A stretch of DNA of 62,848 nt from Thermobacillus xylanilyticus (lineage in GTDB: Bacteria > Bacillota > Bacilli > Paenibacillales > Paenibacillaceae), in assembly GCF_907165215.1 (NCBI RefSeq), contig NZ_CAJRAY010000080.1:28415-91262 (forward strand). The letters are read 5' to 3'. Made by a program: the position numbers and the translations under genes. How positions within the stretch are numbered: the stretch's first letter is position 1; each line of letters begins with the position of its first letter. Positions 18,819 through 28,656 of the stretch are shown piece by piece. The notes under the pieces were generated by a model that searched no databases, had not been told where the DNA came from, and saw only the letters and a program-made list of their open reading frames with translations.

Positions 18819-19016
18819 ATGAATGTTAATCGCGAAGAGTTGAAACGCATGATAGACCACATTTCCGAACAGGAAGTAGCAGAACTGCTTGATTTTATCG
18901 GTTATTTAAACATGAAGCGCGAACGCGAGGCATTGAAAAATCTCGAACAGGCATGCCTGACCAGTATGGACTTCTGGGACAATCCGGTTGATGATGAGGT
19001 TTGGAATGATGTATAA
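18819..19016 (+). CDS. Antitoxin of a MazF/PemK-type module
   Basis: The protein has 65 residues from the ATG at 18819, behind AAGGTGG. It is small and helical (REELKRMIDHISEQEVAELLDFIGYLNMKRERE), with an acidic C-terminal tail (DFWDNPVDDEVWNDV) that would occupy a toxin's active site. It overlaps the toxin start by a few bases. The family is not one I can name; the call rests on size, tail chemistry and its overlap with a PemK-like gene. Confidence 0.75.
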   Translation: MNVNREELKRMIDHISEQEVAELLDFIGYLNMKREREALKNLEQACLTSMDFWDNPVDDEVWNDV

Positions 19017-19347
19017 GCAGGGCGATATACTGCTGATCCCGTTTCCATTTACCGATTTGTCGTCAACGAAACAGCGTCCTGTACTTGTATTGTCCAATAC
19101 CAAGTATAATGAATCGAACCAGGACATCGTTGTAGCCGCAATTACATCGAATTTGACGGAGAAAGAATATTCAATCTTGATAACCGCAAATGATCTCGAC
19201 GAGGGAAAATTAAAGGTAGACTCCTTGATTCGGGCGGATAAGATTTACACATTCTCGAACCAGATCGTCATCAGAAAATTCGGGCATTTGAAAGCCGAAG
19301 TATATATTAGGGTTAAGGATCAGATCGAAAAGTTAATCAGAAGCTAA
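19009..19347 (+). CDS. PemK/MazF-like endoribonuclease toxin
   Basis: The protein has 112 residues from the ATG at 19009, overlapping the antitoxin end; 19006 is an alternative. The PemK/MazF core is visible: YKQGDILLIPFPFTDLSSTKQRPVLVLSN, where the basic residue in the KQRPVLV strand and the later SxxT-like region SNLTEKEYSI form the RNA-cleaving site, and KVDSLIRADKIYTF contributes the conserved strand. Toxins of this fold cut mRNA when the antitoxin is degraded. The pair lies 256 bases upstream of the Wadjet operon, which suggests a small defence cluster. Confidence 0.88.
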   Translation: MYKQGDILLIPFPFTDLSSTKQRPVLVLSNTKYNESNQDIVVAAITSNLTEKEYSILITANDLDEGKLKVDSLIRADKIYTFSNQIVIRKFGHLKAEVYIRVKDQIEKLIRS

Positions 19348-19550
19348 CGCAGCAAATTTGAACTGCTTTCTGTCAAGAGAACAGTGAAAGAGAAAATTGA
19401 GGGACATGATGACAACAAGTCAATCCGATTCTCAAGCAGTGATCTCCGCATTAATCGCGGAGTTTCTTTATTTGGAGCATTTTCTTGGTATAGGGTGAAT
19501 CTTCCATCCATTTTTTTGAAGGAATTCTACTCAATCGTTTGGCAGGTCTA

Positions 19551-19559
19551 TGGTATAGT
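19551..19559 (+). promoter_or_regulatory. Extended -10 promoter for the Wadjet operon
   Basis: TG, one base, then TATAGT forms an extended -10 box 45 bases ahead of jetA. No good -35 is seen, which extended -10 promoters tolerate. Confidence 0.45.
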
Positions 19560-19603
19560 AAGCATAGGACACAGGTTTGATGGAAACAGGGGATCATCAG
19601 GCG

Positions 19604-21145
19604 ATGAAATTATTCGAGGTATTGCCAAACAACTTTTTCCGTTTGTTGACGGGATCCAACAAGGAACTGTACGCGGAAGCGGGTTTGCTCATTTATGAAC
19701 AGTCGCAGCGGGACCGGTTCGGCATCCGCTATGATGTGATGCGGGACTTGCTGCAGGAACTGATTGAGACCCAACAGGAGCTTGGACTGGCTTACGCGCC
19801 GGATGACGACGAACTGTTGGATGATGAAGTTCGTGCGCCGGGCGGAAATACGCGAACAGCGAATCGGGGCAGCGGGTCCTTGCGAATCGGGGAAACGGGA
19901 GCGCAACAAATCACTGTGGAAGAAGCGGCCAGGATGCAAGCGAATGCAATGCTTCGGCGGTTCGAAGCTTTGAAATGGATCGATGTCGAAGACCGCGATC
20001 AATTTCAGCGCTATATCGTATTGCCACATTATGCAAGCCGGATGTTGGGCCTGTTCATGGAATTGTGCGAAGCCCGGTCGGTGGAGTATCAGCGATTCGC
20101 TTTCACCACGTTTCAAATTTTGACCGGCGGAGAGGCCGAGCGGCGACCTTGTTTCGCCGTGCGCGAAGCGCTGCAGATTACGCTGCAATTTCGGCAAGAG
20201 CTGATCACCCTGTACAACAATATGAAACACCACATGGAACAGGTCGTTCAGAAGACGTCCATCCAGGACGTGCTTGACCATCATTTCGACACCTACATAT
20301 CGCAAATCGTGGACAAAAGCTACCATCGCCTCAAGACGTCCGACCACGTATCGCGATACAGACATCACATTTTGCAGAAGGTGCAGGACTGGCTTCTGGA
20401 CCGTGACTTGATGGAGGAGACGATTACCGACGGTTTGCAGAGCGATTTTTACCGGTCGCGGGAAGAGGCGGAAGATGACATTCGCCGGTCGCTCTTGACG
20501 ATCGAGGAAATCTATGCCGGACTGGACGAGGTTTTCTATCAGATCGATGTGCGCCATAATCAGTATTTGCGTGCGTCTTACGATCGGGCGCGTTATCTCA
20601 GTCAGCATCAGACCGGAGTGGCGCAACAGTTGGGCATGCTGCTGGAGCACTTGTCACAGCGTGCCGAGGCTCTCGGCCTGAATGCGGATTTCGACGGTGA
20701 AAATGCGGAGGTTAAGCGCCTGTTTCGCATGCTGCACATCGGTCAGCTGAGTGAAGGTTCCCTGTATATTCCCCGACAGCGCCGCCAGCATCATCAGCCG
20801 GAGCGCCATATCGTGGTTGACATCCCCGAAGAATGGAAAGAGCAGCTGCATCAAACGAACCTGGAACGGATGCGGCGGTCGATCACCCGCAAGAAGGTCG
20901 AACGGTTCGTTCTGGACAAGATGGGGGAACGCGACCATATGGAGATGCGGGAATTGGCGCCGGACACTGTGGAGCAACTGCTGCTTCTGACTTATGTGTA
21001 TTTGTACGGTCAGGACGACTCCTCCGCCTTCCGCTTGCGGCGGAACGAGGAGCGCGTCATTGTACGGATCGGACCGTATCGTTTCCACAATCATACCATC
21101 GTGCGTGCCGAGGGGAATGCGGGCCGTAAAGCGGTGATGCGATGA
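19604..21145 (+). CDS. jetA: Wadjet protein JetA (kleisin-like subunit)
   Basis: The protein has 513 residues. The start at 19604 (AGGGGAT upstream) gives MKLFEVLPNNFFRLLTGSNKELY, the characteristic opening of the DUF5716-type JetA family; 19580 is an alternative start. JetA is the kleisin that bridges the JetC heads in this condensin-like complex. The sequence is mostly helical, with long charged stretches and a winged-helix-like C-terminal part. An acidic insertion (PDDDELLDDE) lies near residue 75. It is the first gene of a four-gene operon in which every gene closely abuts or overlaps the next. Wadjet recognises and linearises circular DNA such as plasmids by loop extrusion followed by cleavage. 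Confidence 0.92.
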   Translation: MKLFEVLPNNFFRLLTGSNKELYAEAGLLIYEQSQRDRFGIRYDVMRDLLQELIETQQELGLAYAPDDDELLDDEVRAPGGNTRTANRGSGSLRIGETGAQQITVEEAARMQANAMLRRFEALKWIDVEDRDQFQRYIVLPHYASRMLGLFMELCEARSVEYQRFAFTTFQILTGGEAERRPCFAVREALQITLQFRQELITLYNNMKHHMEQVVQKTSIQDVLDHHFDTYISQIVDKSYHRLKTSDHVSRYRHHILQKVQDWLLDRDLMEETITDGLQSDFYRSREEAEDDIRRSLLTIEEIYAGLDEVFYQIDVRHNQYLRASYDRARYLSQHQTGVAQQLGMLLEHLSQRAEALGLNADFDGENAEVKRLFRMLHIGQLSEGSLYIPRQRRQHHQPERHIVVDIPEEWKEQLHQTNLERMRRSITRKKVERFVLDKMGERDHMEMRELAPDTVEQLLLLTYVYLYGQDDSSAFRLRRNEERVIVRIGPYRFHNHTIVRAEGNAGRKAVMR

Positions 21146-21178
21146 ACGGGCAAACCAGAGCCGGGAGGTGCGAACGCC

Positions 21179-21829
21179 ATGACCATGGGCAGCGAATATC
21201 CCGCCGTGGCGGGAGGATTGGCCTTGCTTGACGCGTTGGGAGAATCAGACAAGCAGAAAATGGGCGCCGCGCTCAATCGGCTGCTTGCGAACAATTTTCT
21301 GGTCAAAGAACGGGACAGGGAAGCGTACATGTTCCTGCGCAGAAATCGGGAGGCGGCGCAGGCTTTTTTTCGTTTCTTGCAATGGGAGTTCATTCTCGAT
21401 GATCGTCACGAGGTCGTCTATGTGCAGGGGCCGGACAGCACGATTCGCCGCGCGTTCAACCGGGATGAAACGATCTGGATGCTGATCCTGCGTCTGATTT
21501 ACCAGGAAAAGCGCGAAACATTGTTGCTCAGCGAATTTCCGATCACGACGCTGTATGAAATCCGATCGAAGTACGACACGTTCCGTCTGCCGTGGATCAA
21601 CATGACGACGTTGGATCGGCTGGTGCGGCTGTGCACACGCCATCAACTTCTCGATACGCTGGACAACGACGTGCGCTCCGATGACTGCCGGTTTCGGCTT
21701 TTTCACAGTTGGATCTATTTCATCAACATGGACGAAGTCAAGGCATTGGCAGAACGGATCGAGCGATACCGACAGCGGGAGGAGGGCGACCTGTTCAATG
21801 AAGTGGCTGAAGAAACTCCGGCTGATTAA
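21179..21829 (+). CDS. jetB: Wadjet protein JetB (KITE-like subunit)
   Basis: The protein has 216 residues, start behind GGGAGGT. Its helical-winged pattern (ALNRLLANNFLVKERDREAYMFLRRN, then a hydrophobic strand and FDTFRLPWINMTTLDRLVRLCTRHQLLDTLD-like C-terminal winged helix) fits the tandem winged-helix (KITE) subunit of Wadjet, closest in my judgement to the DUF6063-type JetB of type II systems. Its 3' end overlaps jetC by 32 bases. It binds JetA and stabilises the JetC head region. Confidence 0.88.
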   Translation: MTMGSEYPAVAGGLALLDALGESDKQKMGAALNRLLANNFLVKERDREAYMFLRRNREAAQAFFRFLQWEFILDDRHEVVYVQGPDSTIRRAFNRDETIWMLILRLIYQEKRETLLLSEFPITTLYEIRSKYDTFRLPWINMTTLDRLVRLCTRHQLLDTLDNDVRSDDCRFRLFHSWIYFINMDEVKALAERIERYRQREEGDLFNEVAEETPAD

Positions 21830-24800
21830 GTGGCACTACTTCGAAGATGAGACGATGGAATTCGGCAGGCAGACATTGATCACCGGCCAGAACGCCGCCG
21901 GCAAATCGACGATCATCGACGCGCTGCAAGTGCTCCTGATTGCCGACCAACGTCAGATCCGCTTCAACCCGGCGGCCCACGAAGAGGCGAAGCGGTCGTT
22001 GATTCACTATCTGAAAGGAAAAATCGGCAGCGATGACCGTACTTTCGTACGCGACGGGAATTTTACCACTTATATCGTGGCGGAATTTCGCGATGATGTG
22101 AAGAAAGAATCATTCGTGATCGGCGTGGTCATCGATGTGTTCTCCGATCAGCAATTTGAGGAAGAATACTTTATTCTGGCCGATTGTCGACTTGACGATC
22201 TTGATTTCATCAAGCCGTCCGGCCATTTGCGCAATCGGGAGGAATTCAGGCGCAGGCACGCGGTTTCCTCCGACCGTTCGCGGGCGAGGGCGATTTTCGA
22301 ACGGAACAAAACGACGTACCAGAAGGCGTTGCTCGCGAGATTGGGAGGGCTGAACGAGCGCTTTTTCCGCATTTTCCTTAAAGCTCTATCGTTCAAACCG
22401 ATCCAGAATGTCAGAGATTTCGTGTACGATTACATTCTGGACAAAAAAGAACTGCAGCTGGACTTGATGAAGCAAAATTTCGACATCCATGAAAAATACA
22501 AACGTGAACTTGAACAACTGCAGATTCGCAAGGAAAAGTTGCAGAGCATTCGCGACGTGTACGATCAATATGACAAACTGCGCGTGACGGTTCAGGAACA
22601 GGAGTATGTGATCCGGCGGCTCAAGCTGACGCTGGAGGAAGAGCAACTGGAAACATGCCGCAAGCAGCTCGCCGAAATGGAGGACCGTCTGCGCGGGATG
22701 GAAGACGAGATGGCGCTTGCCGCGATGAAGTACGAAGAAGCGAAAGCCGAAGCAGAACAGGCGTTGACCCGCTGGAAGAGCCATGACGCGGTGAAGCGTG
22801 CGGAGGAACTGGAGCGCCAGATCGAGGAATGGAGCGACGGACTGGAACGGTTAAAGCAGGAACTGAATGCTGCCAGGAGGGCATTGGAAGGAGAACGGCA
22901 ACTCGTCGCGCAATTGGTGGATTGGCCGGGAAACGATGGCTGGACGCTCCGATCGGATGATCGTGCTAATCTGACGTCAGGTGTGGAAGCGATGTCGACG
23001 GCAATTCGCCGTATGGAGATTATGCTGGATTCCGATCCGGAGACGGAGATCTTCGTAGATGATCTCGGAGAACTCATGCAACGCATCATGGATTTGGGAA
23101 CACAACTTGGCCAAATCCACGAGCAACTCCTCATTGAACGAACCCGCGCGGAAGAGCGTGTCCGGGCCTTGGCCGACCGCATGTGTGAACTGGAACAGGT
23201 CATTCGGGATCTGGAAAACAAGAAGCGTCCCTACCCGCACTCGGTCGTTCAGTTGAAACGCGTGCTTGAGGAACGGCTGAACGGACGGTCGCCGGTGTGG
23301 ATTTTCTGTGAGGAAATGGAGGTCGAAGATGAGGATTGGCGCAATGCCGTCGAAGGTTATCTGAATACGCAGCGGTTCGATCTGCTCGTTCGGCCGGAAG
23401 TGTTCGCCGAGGCGTTGTCGATTTATGAAAGGGAGAAATACCGTCTGCAGCTCGAAGGGGTCGGACTGGTTGATACGGAGAAAGAGAAGCGGTTCTTTCA
23501 GACGGCCGAAGCCGGATCACTTGCCGAGGCGCTCAGCACGGACAATCCGTTCGTTCGGGCGCATATTGATCATTTGCTCGGCCGCGTCATGAAGGCGGCG
23601 GACGAACAGGACCTGCGCCGGCATCGGACAGCCGTAACGCGCACTTGCATGGTGTACCACAACATGGTGGCGCGGCAGATGAGACGTCAGCAATACGAGC
23701 TGCCTTACATCGGCGCCAAGGCGATCGTACGCCAGCTCGAGCTGAAGAAACAAGAATTGGCGGAAACGTCAAAGGAGCATGCGCATTGGGCGGACATTCA
23801 CCGGGGCATCACCGGATGGACGGAAAAGTTGACTGACAAGAAAGCGCGCATGGAACGGCTTGGCGGACAACTGGCCTTGACGTCGCAATTGGCGGATACG
23901 AGGCGGCGATTGGCCGGGGCGAAAAGTGAGTTTGAGCGGTTGGATCTGAGCGAAGCGCGGCGGCTGGAGCAAGCCTATCATGACTGGCAATCCGAGGTAG
24001 AACGCTGGAACAACCGGCGAATGGATCTTGGTAAAGAAATGGGGGTGAAGGAAGAAGAGCGAAGGAATATCAATGCCCAGATTTACATCCAGAACAACAA
24101 GGTGAAGGACGCGCGGCAAGTGCTGGACAGCTGGGTGGCGGAGTATGATCCCGGACTGCTGCAGGGCGCGCTCTCCCGTTGGTCCGATGCCGAAAAACAG
24201 GACCTCCCGACTTATCGCAAACTGGAAAACTGGCAAAACAATCAGAAAGGCAACGCGACTCGCCGCGATGACACACGCAGTGAGCTTCAAAAATTGCGTC
24301 TTCAGTTCAACGCCGAGCATCTGTTCGACGGACCGGAGGCGGCGGAGGACAATGACGCCTATGACGCGGCGCTGAGAACCGTCGCCGATATCAACATTCC
24401 CGATTACCAGGACAAGGTCGAAAAGGCGCTGAAAGATTCCGAAGAGGAGTTCAAATCGCATTTCGTATTCAGGCTCAGGGAAGCGATCGAGATGGCAAAG
24501 CGCGAGTTTCATGAACTCAATTATGCATTGCGGAATTTTCCTTTTTCCCGGGACCGGTATTTTTTCGAGGTGACGTCAAGAGAGAAATACCGACGGTTTT
24601 ACGATGCGGTCATGAACCCGATGCTGGCGGAGAAAGGGTCGCTGTTTGACTTGCCGGACCATGATTCCTCGGAGACATTGCACGAACTGTTCGAAATGCT
24701 GGTCCGGGGCGAAGCGGGGGATATGGAAGAATTCACGGACTATCGCAGCTACCTGGATTTCGATATCAGAGTCCACTCGGATGATTCCAGCTATTCTTTC

Positions 24801-25220
24801 TCCAGGGTGCTGCGGGAAAAGTCGGGCGGTGAGACGCAGACGCCGTTCTATATCGCGATTCTGGCTTCGTTTCACCATTTGTACAGGACTAACAAGACTT
24901 CACGGCTCGTTGTGTTCGACGAAGCGTTCAACAAAATGGACGAGCAGCGGATTCAGTCGAGTCTGCGCTTGATCAAACAGTTGAACCTACAATTGATCGC
25001 CGCGGTTCCGGACGAGAAAATGCAACACATGGCGCCGGAGGTCACGACGACGCTGATTGTGACGAACCGCAACTATCGTTGTTTCGTCGATATGGTGGAT
25101 CGTGCGGATATCGCGGAATTTTTGGCCATAGAGGATGACGATGCGGGGGCGGGAGTCACAGGTTCCGGTGATGATGAGGATGGGACCAGGGAAGTGGTAT
25201 GGCAGGACGAGTTGTTTTAG
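21798..25220 (+). CDS. jetC: Wadjet protein JetC (SMC-like ATPase)
   Basis: The protein has 1140 residues. The start at 21798 (MKWLKKLRLIKWHYF) is chosen over the longer frame from 21681 because it has a GGAGGAGGG site and matches the family start. Walker A is GQNAAGKST (residues 30-38). The centre is long coiled coil (about residues 230-480 and 680-850) around a hinge with CMVYHNMVARQM-like sequence. The C-terminal half has the ABC signature SGGETQTPFY and Walker B LVVFDEAFNKMD (Asp1041, Glu1042). This is a MukB-like motor that extrudes DNA loops until it meets the constraint of a small circle. All ATPase motifs are intact, so the system looks functional. Confidence 0.94.
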   Translation: MKWLKKLRLIKWHYFEDETMEFGRQTLITGQNAAGKSTIIDALQVLLIADQRQIRFNPAAHEEAKRSLIHYLKGKIGSDDRTFVRDGNFTTYIVAEFRDDVKKESFVIGVVIDVFSDQQFEEEYFILADCRLDDLDFIKPSGHLRNREEFRRRHAVSSDRSRARAIFERNKTTYQKALLARLGGLNERFFRIFLKALSFKPIQNVRDFVYDYILDKKELQLDLMKQNFDIHEKYKRELEQLQIRKEKLQSIRDVYDQYDKLRVTVQEQEYVIRRLKLTLEEEQLETCRKQLAEMEDRLRGMEDEMALAAMKYEEAKAEAEQALTRWKSHDAVKRAEELERQIEEWSDGLERLKQELNAARRALEGERQLVAQLVDWPGNDGWTLRSDDRANLTSGVEAMSTAIRRMEIMLDSDPETEIFVDDLGELMQRIMDLGTQLGQIHEQLLIERTRAEERVRALADRMCELEQVIRDLENKKRPYPHSVVQLKRVLEERLNGRSPVWIFCEEMEVEDEDWRNAVEGYLNTQRFDLLVRPEVFAEALSIYEREKYRLQLEGVGLVDTEKEKRFFQTAEAGSLAEALSTDNPFVRAHIDHLLGRVMKAADEQDLRRHRTAVTRTCMVYHNMVARQMRRQQYELPYIGAKAIVRQLELKKQELAETSKEHAHWADIHRGITGWTEKLTDKKARMERLGGQLALTSQLADTRRRLAGAKSEFERLDLSEARRLEQAYHDWQSEVERWNNRRMDLGKEMGVKEEERRNINAQIYIQNNKVKDARQVLDSWVAEYDPGLLQGALSRWSDAEKQDLPTYRKLENWQNNQKGNATRRDDTRSELQKLRLQFNAEHLFDGPEAAEDNDAYDAALRTVADINIPDYQDKVEKALKDSEEEFKSHFVFRLREAIEMAKREFHELNYALRNFPFSRDRYFFEVTSREKYRRFYDAVMNPMLAEKGSLFDLPDHDSSETLHELFEMLVRGEAGDMEEFTDYRSYLDFDIRVHSDDSSYSFSRVLREKSGGETQTPFYIAILASFHHLYRTNKTSRLVVFDEAFNKMDEQRIQSSLRLIKQLNLQLIAAVPDEKMQHMAPEVTTTLIVTNRNYRCFVDMVDRADIAEFLAIEDDDAGAGVTGSGDDEDGTREVVWQDELF

Positions 25221-25232
25221 TGAAGGAGCGGG

Positions 25233-26582
25233 TTGCGTTTTCGTCGAAAGGAAGGGATTCAGGCATTGATGGATCGGGATGCTTGGAGCGAGACGGAATA
25301 CAAGAAAGAGTTCGGGCGGCGACTTTTGGCACAATTGATACGTAAATACGAGAGCAGCAAGGCGTTCGCAAGCGGCGATCCGGTGAAGCAGAAACCGCAA
25401 GTTTCTTTCGCCAACGGTCCGTTTCAGGTGGAATATGAAGACGAGATGGATTTCCGCAAGAAGGAATGGATTCATGAAGTGGTCGAATCGTTGGCCTCGC
25501 GGGGCATTGTGGCGGTGAAATGGGAGAAGTTCCGGGAGGGCCGGCAGCTGGCCAAAGTCTATCTGGAACCGGACCGCGTCGAGGCGGCGTATGAACTGGC
25601 GGGGGCGACGCCTCGCCAAAAGAAAATGGAGCGGCTTAGGGATATTCTGAAAACGCTGGATCATCACCCGTGGGAATGGGTTGCCCAATGGTCACGTGAA
25701 GCGGTGAGTGCGCTTAACCAGCGCAAATCTGCCAGTCTCGATCTCGACGATCCGGAAGGGTACGAACGGCTGGCGGATGTGCTGCGGGAACTGCCGAAAC
25801 TGGAGGACGACATTCCGAAACGCGTGCTGAGCCACCGCCTGTTTCAGAATTCGAAGACGTTCGAGCGTCTGGTCGAGCGGCGGCTCGTCCATTTGATTCA
25901 GACCCGTTCGGGGATTGAATACGACAGTGACGCGGACGCGTTGGAAAGTGTCGGAATCGCCGATCAACCCCGAAGTGTCTGGATCGCCGGAGCGCTAAGG
26001 TGTTCCATTGGCAATCACCCGGTCTCGCTTGCCATGTTCCCCGGCGGCATCGGCTTGTCGCGGGATACGGTGCGCGCGATGACGATTGACGAGGTAGGCG
26101 GCTTGCGTATCGTATTGATCGAAAATCTTACTTCCTGGCATCAGTGGGTGAAGGAGAGGCAAGGGGCGGACGAAGTCGTTGTCTATACCGGCGGTTTTCC
26201 GAACCGCGCCGTGCAGCAGTTGCTGCGCAAACTCGGCGGCTACGTTTACGGCGATTCTCGCGAGGAAGGTCGGAGATTCGGTGCGGTCGGCGGATTGCCG
26301 GTTTACCATTGGGGCGACATGGATGCCGGCGGCATTCAAATTTTCGAATTTCTCCGCATACACTTTTTTCCGGATCTTGAACCGCTCGGAATGGACGAGC
26401 AGAGCTTTTTGCGCAATGCCGGCGCCGGAATGGAATATAGCAGATCATATGCGAAAAAGCTGAAGGACATGCTGGCAAACGAACGGTTTGCTCGCTGGCA
26501 TGGCCTGATCAGGCTTATGCTGGTCCACGGAAAACGTATTGAACAGGAAAGTATGGCAATCCCGGCGGACCTGTTTGGATGA
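25233..26582 (+). CDS. jetD: Wadjet protein JetD (Toprim nuclease subunit)
   Basis: The protein has 449 residues from a TTG at 25233 with GAAGGAG just upstream; an ATG at 25269 behind AAGGAAGGG is an alternative. The C-terminal Toprim domain carries the expected acidic residues: Glu297 in LIENLTSW and the DxD pair Asp362/Asp364 in HWGDMDAGGIQIF. The N-terminal part is a winged-helix and CAP-like arm that contacts DNA. JetD makes the double-strand cut after the JetABC motor has gripped a circular substrate. It starts 12 bases after jetC and completes the four-gene set. Confidence 0.93.
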   Translation: MRFRRKEGIQALMDRDAWSETEYKKEFGRRLLAQLIRKYESSKAFASGDPVKQKPQVSFANGPFQVEYEDEMDFRKKEWIHEVVESLASRGIVAVKWEKFREGRQLAKVYLEPDRVEAAYELAGATPRQKKMERLRDILKTLDHHPWEWVAQWSREAVSALNQRKSASLDLDDPEGYERLADVLRELPKLEDDIPKRVLSHRLFQNSKTFERLVERRLVHLIQTRSGIEYDSDADALESVGIADQPRSVWIAGALRCSIGNHPVSLAMFPGGIGLSRDTVRAMTIDEVGGLRIVLIENLTSWHQWVKERQGADEVVVYTGGFPNRAVQQLLRKLGGYVYGDSREEGRRFGAVGGLPVYHWGDMDAGGIQIFEFLRIHFFPDLEPLGMDEQSFLRNAGAGMEYSRSYAKKLKDMLANERFARWHGLIRLMLVHGKRIEQESMAIPADLFG

Positions 26583-26622
26583 TAAAAATCCCCTCCAACC
26601 AACCAGGAAAAGGAGTGATCCC

Positions 26623-28656
26623 ATGGAATACCACGTGTCCATAACAGGCAACGACCAGGCGAAAGGAACAGCCGATCAGCCCTTCCGCACCATCCAACGC
26701 GCGGCGTCGCTGGCCGTGGCCGGCGATACGGTGATCGTGCATGCCGGCGTTTACAGGGAGTGGGTCAATCCGGCCAATGGCGGAACGGAAGAGCATCGCA
26801 TCGTCTATCGTTCCGCGGGAGACGGGGAAGTCGTCATCACGGGGGCTGAACGGATTACCGACTGGAAGGACGAAGGCGGCAATGTCTGGAGCACGGAAGT
26901 TCCGAATGCCATTTTCTCTGTCCGGAACCCGTTCGAAGTCGAGCTCTCCGGAGACTGGCTGTTTGAAGGCGCTTTCCCCGTCCACCTCGGCGATGTCTAT
27001 CTGGACGGCAAGTCCTTGTATGAGTGTGATAGCCTGGAGAAGGTACGCAAGCCTGAAGTCTGGCCTGACGCCAAGTATCCCGATGACTCGCTGCTGACCT
27101 GGTATGCCGAAGTCGATTCCGCAACCACGAAGATCTGGGCCAATTTCGGCGGGAAAGATCCCCGCAAGGAGAACGTCGAAATCAGCGTTCGCCCTTGGTG
27201 CTTCTGGCCTGACAAACCCGGTCGCAACTACATCACCGTTAGCGGATTCACGCTTCGCCAGGCAGCTCCCCAGTGGGCGCCGCCGACCGCCCATCAGGAA
27301 GGTCTGATCGGGCCTCATTGGAGCAAAGGCTGGATCATCGAAAACAATATCATCTGTGAATCCAAAAGCGTCGGCATCAGCCTGGGCACCCCGATCGGAA
27401 CGGGCCACGCCAAGGTCAGAGGCCGGCACATGAAGGGCGGCACGCAGCGCGAGCAGGAAGTGATCATGCGGGCGCTGCATACCGGCGGTTGGCACAAGAC
27501 CCTCGTCGGCAGCCATATCGTCCGGAACAATGTGATCCATGATTGCGAACAGGCCGGCATCGTGGGACATATGGGCGGCGCTTTCAGCCAGATTTATGGA
27601 AACCGGATCTACAATATTCACCACAAGCGTCTCCGGCACGGCGCCGAAGTGGCGGGCATCAAGCTGCATGCGGCGCTGGATACCCAGATTCGCGAAAATA
27701 TCATCTACAGTTGCTACCGCGGTCTGTGGCTGGACTGGCAGGCGCAGGGGACGCGCATCAGCCGCAATGTCTTTTTCGACAATCTGTCCGAGGACTTGTT
27801 CGTCGAGGTTTGCCATGGTCCGTATATGGTGGACCACAATCTGTTCCTTTCTCTGATGAATTTCCGAAACATGGCGCAAGGCGGAGCGTTCGCCCACAAT
27901 CTGTTCGCGGGCCGATTCGTGGTTCGCAATGAGCTGACCCGTACGACGCCGTACCACTTCCCGCATGAGACCGCCGTGGCCGGCTACTCCAACATTACCG
28001 GAGGCGATGACCGGTACTACAATAATGTCTTCCTGGGAGACAATGACCCGAACAAAGAGCCCGTCCCGATCACCTTCTTCGAGCATCTGCCGCTCAAACC
28101 CAGGTATAAAGTCGATGAGGATGGGAAGCCCGTCATGGACGGTGTGCCGGACGATTCCATCTGCTGGCTGCACCCGGTGGGATTGGGAGGCTACGACAAG
28201 CATCCGAATGTGAAAGACAAGCCATGGTGGGAATACACCCGGGAAGAGTTGGCCGCGCTCGATGACGCCGCGAAAAAGCAAATCTTTACCGGCAATGCCG
28301 TTCTTCCGGTGGCGATGGGCGGAAATCTGTATCTGGGCGATGCGGTTCCGGGTCGTCACGAACCGGGCGCGAAGGTCCATCAGCAGCGGGGGATTGAAGT
28401 GGAGACGGATCCCGCGCAAGGCAAGGCGCGCATCCGGATCACGGAACCCGAATTGCTTCGCGGCGCCTCCGCCATGCTGGTCACCACCGATCTGCTCGGG
28501 AGCACCTATCATGCCGAGATGAAATTTGAACACCCGGACGGCACGCCTTATCGCTTCGACTCGGACTTTGTCGGGAACAGGAGGCCTGACGCAGACGTCA
28601 CAGCCGGTCCGTTCGAATTGACGGACAGCGGCGTCATCGAATTTGAACTCGGATAA
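26623..28656 (+). CDS. Right-handed parallel beta-helix protein, probable carbohydrate-active enzyme
   Basis: The protein has 677 residues. The start at 26623 has AAAAGGAG upstream. It opens with the DUF1565-like repeat YHVSITGNDQAKGTADQPF..TIQRAASLAVAGDTVIVHAGVYREWV, and is followed by successive helix rungs with N-turns (ENNIICESKSVGISLG, IVRNNVIHDCEQAGIVGHMG, YGNRIYNIH, IRENIIYSCYRGLWLDWQAQGTRISRNVFFDN). No signal peptide is seen, so it would act inside the cell unless exported otherwise. The build resembles beta-helix glycoside hydrolases such as family GH141, but I cannot confirm the family. It is 40 bases behind jetD with no terminator between, although it is functionally unrelated to Wadjet. 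Confidence 0.8.
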   Translation: MEYHVSITGNDQAKGTADQPFRTIQRAASLAVAGDTVIVHAGVYREWVNPANGGTEEHRIVYRSAGDGEVVITGAERITDWKDEGGNVWSTEVPNAIFSVRNPFEVELSGDWLFEGAFPVHLGDVYLDGKSLYECDSLEKVRKPEVWPDAKYPDDSLLTWYAEVDSATTKIWANFGGKDPRKENVEISVRPWCFWPDKPGRNYITVSGFTLRQAAPQWAPPTAHQEGLIGPHWSKGWIIENNIICESKSVGISLGTPIGTGHAKVRGRHMKGGTQREQEVIMRALHTGGWHKTLVGSHIVRNNVIHDCEQAGIVGHMGGAFSQIYGNRIYNIHHKRLRHGAEVAGIKLHAALDTQIRENIIYSCYRGLWLDWQAQGTRISRNVFFDNLSEDLFVEVCHGPYMVDHNLFLSLMNFRNMAQGGAFAHNLFAGRFVVRNELTRTTPYHFPHETAVAGYSNITGGDDRYYNNVFLGDNDPNKEPVPITFFEHLPLKPRYKVDEDGKPVMDGVPDDSICWLHPVGLGGYDKHPNVKDKPWWEYTREELAALDDAAKKQIFTGNAVLPVAMGGNLYLGDAVPGRHEPGAKVHQQRGIEVETDPAQGKARIRITEPELLRGASAMLVTTDLLGSTYHAEMKFEHPDGTPYRFDSDFVGNRRPDADVTAGPFELTDSGVIEFELG

